Assembly: GCF_048572895.1 (NCBI RefSeq)
Contig: NZ_CP183878.1
Span: 2,480,001 to 2,544,000, forward strand
DNA: 64,000 bases
DNA from: Psychrobacillus sp048572895
GTDB taxonomy: Bacteria; Bacillota; Bacilli; Bacillales_A; Planococcaceae
Direction of reading: 5' to 3'
This document shows, piece by piece, positions 1 through 7,307 of this stretch (the first letter of the stretch is position 1; the number at the start of each line of letters is the position of its first letter). Under the pieces are notes generated by a model. The model did no database searches and was not told the DNA's origin. It saw only the letters and a program-made list of their open reading frames with translations. The position numbers were made by a program, and so were the translations under genes.

Positions 1-17
1 TAGTAGGTGACGGCTAG

Positions 18-467
18 TTAGCACTCTTCCCGAAAAACTTCTCGTTCTTCTTCGGACCATTTTGCAGCACGGCCAGTTTTCTTATCAATTTGAACGATGG
101 ATCCTCGACCAGTAAATACGATTTCATCTTTTTCGTTCTTTGCCATGTAATGTATATCCACAGAGGATGAGCCAATAGAATTTGCTTTCACATAAATATG
201 GAGCTTTTCATCAAAGAATACTTGTTTTACATAATCACATTGCAAATCAGCGACTACTGGAATTTTTTCTCCCTTTGGATCCAACCAGTCATTCATGAGC
301 TGAATATGCTTGAAGTATTCAATTCGCGCATACTCAAAGTAAGCAAATGTAACTGTATTATTCAGATGTCCATACATATCCGTTTCGGAAAAACGTACAC
401 TAACCTCTGAATAAAAATGGAAACCCTGCTCCCATGACACAATATCTTCTATGTATTTAGCTTTCAT
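18..467 (-). CDS. ysmA: Acyl-CoA thioesterase, hotdog fold (YsmA-like)
   Basis: A 149-residue protein of the 4-hydroxybenzoyl-CoA thioesterase/YbgC-like hotdog family, which hydrolyses acyl-CoA thioesters in the cytoplasm. The N-terminal segment VSVRFSETDMYGHLNNT (about residues 22-38) has the usual RxxDTDxxGHVNN shape, with Asp30 as the likely catalytic acid and the HLNN element after it. The length is normal for a single hotdog domain. The start is preceded by AGGAGGGG. It lies just downstream of sdhB, as ysmA does in B. subtilis. A FadR-type palindrome and a TACAAT -10 box sit directly upstream, so it probably responds to fatty-acyl-CoA. The exact substrate cannot be read from the sequence. 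Confidence 0.82.
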   Translation of the reverse strand: MKAKYIEDIVSWEQGFHFYSEVSVRFSETDMYGHLNNTVTFAYFEYARIEYFKHIQLMNDWLDPKGEKIPVVADLQCDYVKQVFFDEKLHIYVKANSIGSSSVDIHYMAKNEKDEIVFTGRGSIVQIDKKTGRAAKWSEEEREVFREEC

Positions 468-487
468 AAACTAAACCCCTCCTAAAA

Positions 488-510
488 TGAATGAATATTC
501 ATTTATTGTA
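488..510 (-). promoter_or_regulatory. FadR-type operator and -10 box of the thioesterase gene
   Basis: Positions 488-505 read TGAATGAATATTCATTTA. This is close to the Bacillus FadR consensus TGAATGANTANTCATTCA, with one departure in the second half-site. A TACAAT -10 (505-510, minus strand) lies directly next to it, so the operator covers the transcription start and sits just ahead of the ribosome binding site. No convincing -35 was found. Confidence 0.6.
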
Positions 511-520
511 ACAGAGAAAG

Positions 521-556
521 AAAAAATCTGCATAGAATAATATTATTCTACACAGA
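521..556 (-). terminator. Terminator of the sdhCAB operon
   Basis: On the minus strand, TCTG..CAGA arms enclose the perfect palindrome TAGAATAATATTATTCTA, followed by a run of six T. It lies downstream of sdhB, beyond repeat R2a, and just ahead of the thioesterase promoter. Confidence 0.65.
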
Positions 557-573
557 CTTTCTTATAGCATCTA

Positions 574-752
574 TTGTCTAGCTTCAGCGCCTAGCCCCTC
601 GAGGTTAAATGGGAAGCTTTTCCGCCCAACAAGTTGGACTACAAATCTCCCCATTTACTTGTCATAGGCTCGCAGGAAGCGGGTCATGCAGTCGTTGCGA
701 CATGATGTCGCGTACTTAGACTGTATACCTCTTCATAGGCGCTTACGCGTTT
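574..752. repeat. Interspersed repeat R2 copy a, carrying an R4 module
   Basis: The ends match repeat R2b near 55.3 kb in inverted orientation: one end reads TGTCTAGCTYCAGCGCC followed by AGCCCCTCGAGGT, the other GGCGCTTRCGC. Inside, around 690-726, is the R4 module (CAGTCGTTGCGACATGATG, then GTCGCGTACTTAGACTG), also found at about 5136-5172 and, inverted, at about 60787-60823. There is no coding potential. It occupies the 3' side of sdhB. Confidence 0.65.
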
Positions 753-756
753 CTAT

Positions 757-1533
757 TTAATCAACCATATGGTCGCTTCCGAAGAAGTCTTTGAACATTT
801 GAACTGTAGTATCACGGTTCAATGCAGCGATAGAAGTTGTAAGTGGGATGCCTTTTGGACAAGCAACAACACAGTTTTGTGCGTTACCACAGTTGGCAAG
901 ACCACCATCTCCCATAATTGTATTTAAACGCTCATCCTTGTTCATAGAACCAGTTGGATGTGCATTAAATAAACGTACTTGTGAAAGCGGAGCTGGTCCC
1001 ATAAAGTTAGAACCACTGTTTACGTTCGGACAAGCTTCTAGACATACACCACAAGTCATACATTTAGACAATTCATATGCCCATTGACGTTTGCGTTCTG
1101 GCATACGAGGCCCTTCTCCAAGATCGTATGAACCATCGATAGGAACCCATGCTTTTACTTTTTTCAATGAATCAAACATGCGTGTACGGTCTACTTGAAG
1201 ATCACGTACAACCGGGAATGTTTTCATTGGTGCCAACTGGATCGGTTGTGTCAATTGATCGATTAAAGCCGAACAAGATTGACGTGGACGACCATTGATA
1301 ACCATTGAACAAGCTCCACATACTTCTTCAAGACAGTTCATATCCCAAGTTACGGGTGTTGTAGATTTTCCGTCTACATTTATTGGGTTTTGACGAATTT
1401 CCATTAAAGCAGAAATCACGTTCATATTTGGTCTATAGTTTACTTCGAATTTTTCCCAATATGGTGTAGATTCAGGTGTATCTTGACGTAAAATTTCAAA
1501 TTGAACTTTTTTTGTTTCAGTTGCTGTTACCAT
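757..1533 (-). CDS. sdhB: Succinate dehydrogenase iron-sulfur subunit
   Basis: The 258-residue iron-sulfur subunit of complex II passes electrons from the SdhA flavin to menaquinone at the membrane. The N-terminal ferredoxin domain holds the [2Fe-2S] cysteines Cys67, Cys72, Cys75 and Cys87. The C-terminal domain has CMTCGVCLEACP (Cys158, 161, 164, 168) and Cys215, Cys221 and Cys225 for the [4Fe-4S] and [3Fe-4S] clusters. Its start lies 2 nt after the sdhA stop, so it is translationally coupled and the last gene of sdhCAB. All cluster ligands are present. Confidence 0.97.
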   Translation of the reverse strand: MVTATETKKVQFEILRQDTPESTPYWEKFEVNYRPNMNVISALMEIRQNPINVDGKSTTPVTWDMNCLEEVCGACSMVINGRPRQSCSALIDQLTQPIQLAPMKTFPVVRDLQVDRTRMFDSLKKVKAWVPIDGSYDLGEGPRMPERKRQWAYELSKCMTCGVCLEACPNVNSGSNFMGPAPLSQVRLFNAHPTGSMNKDERLNTIMGDGGLANCGNAQNCVVACPKGIPLTTSIAALNRDTTVQMFKDFFGSDHMVD

Positions 1534-1535
1534 TA

Positions 1536-3293
1536 TTAATTGTCCCCTTTCGCAGAATAATCGCGTTTACGAGGTGCAATAAGAGAAATATCTACTTCTT
1601 CATAATGTAAAACTGGAGCCCCTGTTGCTGGGTCGAATTTCGCCATCGTAGTTTTCAAGAACTCTTCATCATTACGCTCTGGGAAGTCAGGCTTGTAATG
1701 CGCTCCACGGCTTTCATTACGATTAAGCGCACCTAATGTAATAACACGTGCTAAATATAACATATTTTTCAACTGACGGGTAAATGATGCACCTTGGTTA
1801 GACCATTGTTGCGTATCATCCATATTAATATTTTCAAAGCGCTCTAAAAGCTCTTGAATTTTCTTATCCGTTGCTTCTAGTTTGTCATTATAACGAACAA
1901 CAGTTACGTTATCCGTCATCCACTCACCTAGTTCTTTATGAAGTAAGTACGCATTTTCCGTACCTTTCATAGACATAACTTTGTCCCATTTTTCTTGTTC
2001 CAGTTTTAGTTCAGCTTCAAAGATAGAATCATCCATATCAACTGCATGTGTTTTAAGATGACTCATGTATTTAACTGCATTTGGTCCTGCCACACTACCG
2101 CCGAAAACAGCAGACAGTAAAGAGTTAGCTCCTAAACGGTTAGCTCCATGCTGTGAAAAATCACATTCACCAGCAGCAAATAATCCAGGAATATTCGTCA
2201 TTTGATCGTCATCTACCCATAGTCCACCCATTGAATAGTGAACTGCAGGGAAAATTTTCATTGGTACTTTACGTGGGTCATCACCGGTGAATTTCTCGTA
2301 AATTTCAATGATTCCACCAAGCTTAATGTCTAGTTCATGTGGATCCTTGTGTGAAAGATCTAGATAAACCATATTTTCTCCATTGATACCAAGTTTTTGG
2401 TTAACACATACGTCAAAGATTTCACGTGTTGCAATATCACGCGGTACTAAGTTACCGTATGCTGGATATTTTTCTTCTAGGAAGTACCAAGGCTTACCGT
2501 CTTTGTAAGTCCAAATACGTCCACCCTCTCCACGTGCAGATTCTGACATTAAACGTAATTTATCGTCACCCGGGATTGCTGTTGGGTGAATTTGAATAAA
2601 TTCTCCGTTTGCATAATAAGCACCTTGTTGATATACGATTGAAGCAGCAGAACCCGTATTGATGATAGAGTTAGTAGTTTTCCCGAAAATAATCCCAGGT
2701 CCACCAGTAGCCATAATAACTGCATCTCCGCGGAACGCACGAATTTCCATCGTTAGAAGGTTTTGTGCTTTAATACCACGACATACGCCTTCGTTATCTT
2801 TAATTATTCCAAGGAATTCCCATCCTTCGAATTTTGTTACTAAACCGTCTACTTCAAAACGTCGAACTTGCTCGTCTAGTGCATAAAGTAACTGTTGGCC
2901 AGTTGTTGCACCAGCAAATGCTGTACGGTGCATCATTGTACCACCAAAACGACGGAAATCTAATAATCCTTCAGGTGTACGGTTGAACATAACACCCATT
3001 CTGTCAAATAAACTGATAATCCCAGGTGCTGCATCTGTCATTGCTTTAACTGGTTTTTGGTTTGCTAAGAAGTCTCCACCATAAATAGTATCATCTAGAT
3101 GTACTGCTGGAGAATCTCCTTCACCTTTTGTATTTACAGCTCCGTTAATACCGCCTTGAGCACAAACAGAGTGTGAACGTTTTACAGGTACTATTGAAAA
3201 TAGATCTACGTGCGTGCCATCCTCGGCAGCTTTCATTGTTGCCATTAAGCCAGCTAATCCACCGCCGACAACAATCAGTTTACTTTTTGCCAT
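1536..3293 (-). CDS. sdhA: Succinate dehydrogenase flavoprotein subunit
   Basis: The catalytic subunit of complex II (585 residues) oxidises succinate to fumarate. The start at 3293 (MAKSKLIVVGGGLAGL) is chosen because GAGGAGTGA lies 7 nt ahead; an upstream in-frame TTG would overlap that site. The Rossmann motif GGGLAGL at the N-terminus binds FAD, the RSHSVCAQGGINGAV segment holds the histidine of the covalent FAD region, and HPTAIPG, ARGEGGR and HYSMGG are dicarboxylate-site motifs. GANRLGANSLLSAVFGG closes the FAD domain. The length matches B. subtilis SdhA. It is the middle gene of sdhCAB. Confidence 0.97.
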   Translation of the reverse strand: MAKSKLIVVGGGLAGLMATMKAAEDGTHVDLFSIVPVKRSHSVCAQGGINGAVNTKGEGDSPAVHLDDTIYGGDFLANQKPVKAMTDAAPGIISLFDRMGVMFNRTPEGLLDFRRFGGTMMHRTAFAGATTGQQLLYALDEQVRRFEVDGLVTKFEGWEFLGIIKDNEGVCRGIKAQNLLTMEIRAFRGDAVIMATGGPGIIFGKTTNSIINTGSAASIVYQQGAYYANGEFIQIHPTAIPGDDKLRLMSESARGEGGRIWTYKDGKPWYFLEEKYPAYGNLVPRDIATREIFDVCVNQKLGINGENMVYLDLSHKDPHELDIKLGGIIEIYEKFTGDDPRKVPMKIFPAVHYSMGGLWVDDDQMTNIPGLFAAGECDFSQHGANRLGANSLLSAVFGGSVAGPNAVKYMSHLKTHAVDMDDSIFEAELKLEQEKWDKVMSMKGTENAYLLHKELGEWMTDNVTVVRYNDKLEATDKKIQELLERFENINMDDTQQWSNQGASFTRQLKNMLYLARVITLGALNRNESRGAHYKPDFPERNDEEFLKTTMAKFDPATGAPVLHYEEVDISLIAPRKRDYSAKGDN

Positions 3294-3341
3294 GCTATTC
3301 TCACTCCTCAATTTAATAGTAGTTGAACGTCCGTAAGTTTC

Positions 3342-3953
3342 TTAGACGAATGCTAGAAGAGCTTGTACGCCAACTACGGATAACGCTAAGAAGATTATTA
3401 ATGTTACATAAGTTGCAATTTGTTGTGATCTTGCAGATTGTGTGATACCCCAGCTAACTAAGAATGACCAAATACCGTTAGCTAAATGGAATGTAGCCGA
3501 AATAACACCTACGATATAGAAACCTAACATCCATGGATTAGATAAGATCTCTTCCATCATGTTAAAGTTAACTTCTTTTGCTCCAATAGCAGCTTGGAAA
3601 CGTGTTTCAAAAACATGCCATGCGATAAATACTACAAGGAAAATTCCAGTAAAGCGTTGCAAAATAAATAAATAGTTTCTTAATGTACCAAAGTTTTTCG
3701 GATTATTTTTTGCAGTAAATGCAATATAAATTCCGTAAAATGCATGGAACATTAATGGTAGATAGATTACGAAGATTTCTAATAATAACTTAAATGGTAG
3801 ACTCTCCATAAAGTGAGTTGCACTATTAAAAGCTTCTTCTCCTCTAGTAGCAAAATGGTTTACTACTAAATGCTGCGTTAAAAACAGACCTACAGGAATT
3901 ATACCTAGTAAGGAATGCAGTCGACGCCAATAAAATTCGCGTTCTTTCGACAA
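3342..3953 (-). CDS. sdhC: Succinate dehydrogenase cytochrome b558 subunit
   Basis: The membrane anchor of Bacillus-type complex II has five helices and two haems, and it reduces menaquinone. The TTG at 3953 is taken as the start. GAGGGGG lies 8 nt upstream, and the resulting 203-residue protein (LSKEREFYWRRLHSLLG) begins where B. subtilis SdhC does; the longer open frame would be untypical. Histidines in LHSLLG, QHLVVNH, FHAFYG, WHVFETR and FHLANG are the expected haem ligands. It is the first gene of sdhCAB, with a strong promoter about 110 nt upstream and a hairpin in the leader. Confidence 0.93.
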   Translation of the reverse strand: MSKEREFYWRRLHSLLGIIPVGLFLTQHLVVNHFATRGEEAFNSATHFMESLPFKLLLEIFVIYLPLMFHAFYGIYIAFTAKNNPKNFGTLRNYLFILQRFTGIFLVVFIAWHVFETRFQAAIGAKEVNFNMMEEILSNPWMLGFYIVGVISATFHLANGIWSFLVSWGITQSARSQQIATYVTLIIFLALSVVGVQALLAFV

Positions 3954-3980
3954 AACAATTACCCCCTCAAATTTCCGACT

Positions 3981-3998
3981 GATAGTTTGAAAACTATC
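3981..3998 (-). other. Hairpin in the sdhC 5' leader
   Basis: An 8-bp perfect hairpin (GATAGTTT, 2-nt loop, AAACTATC) sits between the sdhC promoter and its ribosome binding site. A second A/T palindrome, AAAACAATTGTTTT, is a few bases upstream in the transcript. It is not followed by a T-run in the minus direction, so it is more likely a translational or stability element than a terminator. Confidence 0.4.
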
Positions 3999-4059
3999 GC
4001 AAAAAAACAATTGTTTTCAAAACTTCCACATCATCATGTTACGTATTTATGACATATCC

Positions 4060-4088
4060 ATTGTACTCTCATCATTTTGGAGCGTCAA
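4060..4088 (-). promoter_or_regulatory. SigA promoter of sdhCAB
   Basis: TTGACG (-35, 4083-4088), a 17-nt spacer and TACAAT (-10, 4060-4065) on the minus strand. This implies a leader of about 100 nt before the TTG start of sdhC. Confidence 0.75.
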
Positions 4089-4235
4089 GGTATCTTTCTG
4101 AATTTTCATTGCTATTCCTCTACCTTTGTTGGATAATAATTTGTTTAATAAATCACAATCTATTCGGGTCCCCATTACTATTTTTTTGTGATAAAATAAA
4201 TAGGCAGTAATGATTTTGGAAAGAAGGGTTGCTAC

Positions 4236-4649
4236 TTGAATGAAAAGGAACATTCACATGTAACTTCCTTTGGATATGAGTTAATAAGAGACCACGTGCT
4301 TACTTCTATTCTCGGAAAACATGAAAAAGATATATTATATTGGGCTGGGAAAGATTTAGCTCGAAAATTCCCCCTTTATTCGATGGAAGAAGCCGTCACG
4401 TTTTTCAATGAAGCTGGATGGGGCACTTTACATTTAGAAAAAACTACAAAAGATTCTGCTTTTTATACATTAAGTACATATAATCTACCTCAGAGTGGAC
4501 AAAGTAGAAGTCATCGATTAGAAGCAGGTTTTTTAGCTGAACAACAACAAAAGCTTACTGGTTATTTAACCGAATGTTACGACGAAGAAATTAAAAAGAA
4601 CGGCTTAGTCTCTTTACAAATAAAATGGGATTCTAAAACTAAAGGGTAA
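4236..4649 (+). CDS. yslB: YslB family protein (DUF2507)
   Basis: A 137-residue cytoplasmic protein of the DUF2507 family. It sits beside sdhCAB as yslB does in B. subtilis, but it is divergent from sdhC. The TTG start (NEKEHSHVTSFGYELIRDHV) follows AAGAAGGG by about 7 nt. The C-terminal region LEAGFLAEQQQKLTGYLTECY resembles the V4R-like ligand-binding fold typical of the family. The function is unknown. It ends inside its own terminator and is probably monocistronic. Confidence 0.8.
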   Translation: MNEKEHSHVTSFGYELIRDHVLTSILGKHEKDILYWAGKDLARKFPLYSMEEAVTFFNEAGWGTLHLEKTTKDSAFYTLSTYNLPQSGQSRSHRLEAGFLAEQQQKLTGYLTECYDEEIKKNGLVSLQIKWDSKTKG

Positions 4650-4687
4650 CAGGTTAGTCACTATTGACTTTTCCTGTTACCCTTTTT
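4641..4687 (+). terminator. Terminator of yslB
   Basis: AAAGGGTAACAGG pairs with CCTGTTACCC, followed by TTTTT. The stop codon of yslB lies in the left arm. Confidence 0.8.
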
Positions 4688-4691
4688 CAAA

Positions 4692-5430
4692 AGAAAGTAT
4701 ATGTTTATCATGCTGTGAACTCAGTTTCAATAGTAATTAAAAAATTGAAAGATACTAATAATTTCCGTTTCAGGTGGACGCGTTCCGCAGGGTGAGCGAT
4801 GAACCATCACCGTCGCTTGCGCGTCGATGTGATGTTTCATCTGTCTCACTGATCCTGCCGGAGTCGCCACCTTTCACTACAATCAATTAGTGTCTAGTAC
4901 TGCACTATAAGATTTAGCATAGCTTATCGCTTAGATGATAAGATTGGTCAAATTTTAGTGAGTGATCAAGTTATTTGTAATCGCTTTTGAAATAGAAATG
5001 CTATTATCCAATGAAAGATGAAGAAAGTAGATTATCTTTTTACCAGTGGAAATAAAGAGAAATAGTAAGTGTTTACTAATTAAAGAAGCGAAATAGCGAA
5101 CGAAATTGCATCTTCGGGCCCGCACGATGCGGGTCAGGCAGTCGTTGCGACACGATGTCGCGTACTTAGACTGTCATCCATCACCTCTTTGAATAAGAAA
5201 GGAGCTTATCTCTAGTTATCCAAAAACGCACTTACCTGTTTCTAAGAGTTGTAGGAGGGCGACGGACAGGCAAACCCCATAAGATTACTGAAAAAAAGGG
5301 ATATTGGTTGGGACGGACATCACAACCAATATCCCTAAAATTTACTCGGTAATAATCTGGTAAAACGTCTGTCCAAAGCCCTGCAAAAACTATAAAAACA
5401 GGTTTTGACCTTCAGGGACCGGGCATCTTT
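4692..5430 (-). repeat. Interspersed repeat R1 copy a (near full length, R4 inserted)
   Basis: Read on the minus strand it runs from GATGCCCGGTCC to the ATATACTT end shared with R1b, R1e and R1g. The first 220 nt fold as nested stems: an outer CCTGTTT/AAACAGG, then GGACAG/CTGTCC, ATTACCG/CAGTAAT, and an apical hairpin at 5298-5336. An R4 module (about 5136-5172) replaces the short link present in R1b. It fills the gap between the convergent yslB and lysC and has no real coding capacity. Confidence 0.8.
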
Positions 5431-5465
5431 TTGCCTTGTTTTTCTTAACATTTTAGAATAAATAT

Positions 5466-5960
5466 CTATACTGATTGATGAGATAATGCCAGATCAAATT
5501 CGTCATGCAAGGCATTGGCAGCATCTATCATGTTTTGCTGAGGTACTACAACGGAAACTTTGATCTCAGATGTACTAACCATTTTCACAGGTATATTTTC
5601 TTTTCTTAAACGATCAAACATTTGAGCAGCTACCCCTGGATTCGATACCATACCAGAACCAACAATAGAAACCTTAGAAAGACCCACTTCAAAATCTGCA
5701 AAGGTAAAGCCAAGTTCTTTCTTATGTGTTTCTAAAACTGATATAGCTTCAGCCAAAGATTCTTTTTTAATAGAAAAAGAAACAGCTGGTTTCACACCAT
5801 CTACTATCGACTGAACAATTATATCGACGTTTATATGATTTGCAGCTAGAGTTGTGAAAATAGAAGCTAAAGAGCCATTAAATGGCACCTCATACTCTAT
5901 AGTTAATCGAACGATATCGGATTCAAACGCTACCCCACGAACTACTAAATTATTTTCCAC
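5466..5960 (-). CDS. Aspartokinase II beta subunit, internal in-frame start
   Basis: Within lysC, an in-frame GTG (first base 5960, VENNLVVRGVAF) is preceded by AAGGAGG at 8-nt spacing. This is a far better ribosome binding site than expected by chance inside a gene. It would make a 164-residue protein holding just the two ACT domains. B. subtilis lysC is known to encode an alpha2beta2 enzyme from overlapping in-phase starts, and the predicted size agrees. Translation from this site is inference. Confidence 0.6.
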   Translation of the reverse strand: MENNLVVRGVAFESDIVRLTIEYEVPFNGSLASIFTTLAANHINVDIIVQSIVDGVKPAVSFSIKKESLAEAISVLETHKKELGFTFADFEVGLSKVSIVGSGMVSNPGVAAQMFDRLRKENIPVKMVSTSEIKVSVVVPQQNMIDAANALHDEFDLALSHQSV

Positions 5961-6695
5961 ATCTACTTCCTCCTTCAAAATCGTTCCTTCTCCATCTTTA
6001 TAGCTAGGACGTACTCGTAATGGAACCTTATAGTTTTTTGCAAATTCCACAGCGCGTGGATGTAATACACCTGCGCCTAAATTAGCTAGCTCTAACATTT
6101 CGTCGTATTCAAGCTGTTCAAGTTTACGGGCATTCTCGATATAGCGAGGATCTGATGTATAAATACCATCAACATCCGTATAAATATCGCAAATCTCCGC
6201 ACCTATGGAAGCAGCAATAGCTACAGCAGTTGTATCAGATCCTCCTCTACCAAGAGTCGTAATCTCTCCTGCTTCGGATATCCCCTGAAATCCTGCGACT
6301 ATAACAACTTTGTTCGAAGCAAGTAAACCGTCAATTTTAGAGGGATCCAGTTTTAGTATTTTTGCATTTCTATGTACATTATCTGTTATTAGACCGGCCT
6401 GAGCACCTGTTAGAGAAATGGCATCTATCCCAATTGCATTTAACTTAATAGCTAGTAATGCCATCGTAACTTGCTCCCCATTAGATAAAAGCATGTCCAT
6501 TTCACGTTTGGATGGTGATTCCGCTAATCCGAAAGCAAGGTTTGATAATTCATCAGTTGTCTTACCCATTGCAGAGACAACAACGACAATATTATGGCCT
6601 TTTTCATTTTCAAGTTTCACTTGAGTAGCAACGTTTGCGATTTTTTCTGGTGATTCAACTGAAGTACCGCCAAACTTCATTACAATTTTAGACAT
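5466..6695 (-). CDS. lysC: Aspartokinase II (lysine-sensitive type), alpha subunit
   Basis: Aspartate kinase (409 residues from this start) catalyses the first step toward lysine, methionine and threonine. The start MSKIVMKFGGTS at 6695 follows GGGAG by 9 nt; two further in-frame ATGs lie upstream, but the ribosome binding site fits this one. The N-terminal kinase domain (KFGGTS, GRGGSDTTAVAIA) is followed by two ACT domains (from about residue 250), where the feedback inhibitor binds. A lysine riboswitch with terminator stands in front of the gene, and repeat R5a lies between them. An internal start encodes the beta subunit. Confidence 0.95.
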   Translation of the reverse strand: MSKIVMKFGGTSVESPEKIANVATQVKLENEKGHNIVVVVSAMGKTTDELSNLAFGLAESPSKREMDMLLSNGEQVTMALLAIKLNAIGIDAISLTGAQAGLITDNVHRNAKILKLDPSKIDGLLASNKVVIVAGFQGISEAGEITTLGRGGSDTTAVAIAASIGAEICDIYTDVDGIYTSDPRYIENARKLEQLEYDEMLELANLGAGVLHPRAVEFAKNYKVPLRVRPSYKDGEGTILKEEVDVENNLVVRGVAFESDIVRLTIEYEVPFNGSLASIFTTLAANHINVDIIVQSIVDGVKPAVSFSIKKESLAEAISVLETHKKELGFTFADFEVGLSKVSIVGSGMVSNPGVAAQMFDRLRKENIPVKMVSTSEIKVSVVVPQQNMIDAANALHDEFDLALSHQSV

Positions 6696-6715
6696 GAACA
6701 TCCGCTCCCTTTTTT

Positions 6716-6864
6716 CCCGCATTAATGGGCAGTAAGATTCCTACTTTAAAGCTTCCACCAAAGTCCAATAGCCCTAGTGGGGGTCTACTGCCCGTAAAAG
6801 CCCGATTGGTTCAACTAACAATTAGTAGGATAAGAGCCCCACTGATTGAAGTTTCTCTTTACCT
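6716..6864. repeat. Interspersed repeat R5 copy a in the lysC leader
   Basis: It begins CCCGCATTAATGGGCAGTA and ends near CACTGATTGAAGTTTC. It shares both ends and the internal inverted half CTGCCCGT with R5b (60544-60708). It lies between the L-box terminator and the lysC ribosome binding site, reaching to about 20 nt from the start codon. Confidence 0.6.
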
Positions 6865-6873
6865 GAAAGGATT

Positions 6874-6906
6874 AAAAAATGCTTTCCACATATTGTGAAA
6901 AGCATT
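6874..6906 (-). terminator. L-box attenuator terminator
   Basis: On the minus strand AATGCTTTTCACA pairs with TGTGGAAAGCATT, followed by TTTT. It is the expression platform of the lysine riboswitch. Confidence 0.85.
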
Positions 6907-6940
6907 GTCTCATACACGGCCCAAAAAATCTGTCCATGTG

Positions 6941-7109
6941 AGATAGCCCTCCAGAATATAAATTCTGACAATCCTACATCTATTAAATGCAGAACCAACG
7001 ATAAAATAGGAAAAGCTATTCTATGTTTCGGCGAAAAACCCTTTCCTCAGCTATTCTAGGAACTTTCCTTCCTCCTGCTGAGTACTGATGTCTAATCGCA
7101 CCTCTATCT
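6941..7109 (-). ncRNA. Lysine riboswitch (L box) aptamer
   Basis: Minus-strand landmarks in order: AGATAGAGGTGCGA, ATCAGTA, AGGAAGGAAAG, GGAAAGGG followed by TCGCCGAA, and TGGAGGGCTATCT. The first and last elements close the P1 stem (AGATAG/CTATCT). These match the L-box consensus, and the downstream gene is lysC. Lysine binding should favour the terminator at 6874-6906. Confidence 0.92.
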
Positions 7110-7129
7110 TCACTTTAAATACAGTGAAT

Positions 7130-7284
7130 TTATTCAATTACCCCTCGGTGTAATTGCGTCCAGATTTTGAATTGCACTTGTGCAATTAACTCCCTTCAAA
7201 ATCTGTGACATCCGCCGGAGGCTTAACTTTAATCAGCAGTTTTTATTTGCGCATTTGCAAGTATCTTGTGCTGATTCAAGTTAA
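7130..7284. repeat. Interspersed repeat R3 copy a
   Basis: Contains CAGATTTTGAA...TTCAAAATCTG arms around TTGCAC/GTGCAA, then GTGACATCCGCCGGAGGC and AATCAGCA...TGCTGATT. The same modules occur in R3b and R3c. It lies between the uvrC stop and the lysC leader. Confidence 0.65.
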
Positions 7285-7307
7285 ATTCATATAACCATAA
7301 CATATGA

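Noticed and set aside
3293..3311. TTG at 3311 as the start of sdhA
   Set aside because: It overlaps the GAGGAG site that serves ATG 3293, and homologues begin at MAKSKLIVV.
4047..4253. Minus-strand open frame of 68 codons upstream of sdhC
   Set aside because: It contains the sdhC promoter, overlaps the start of yslB and has no ribosome binding site.
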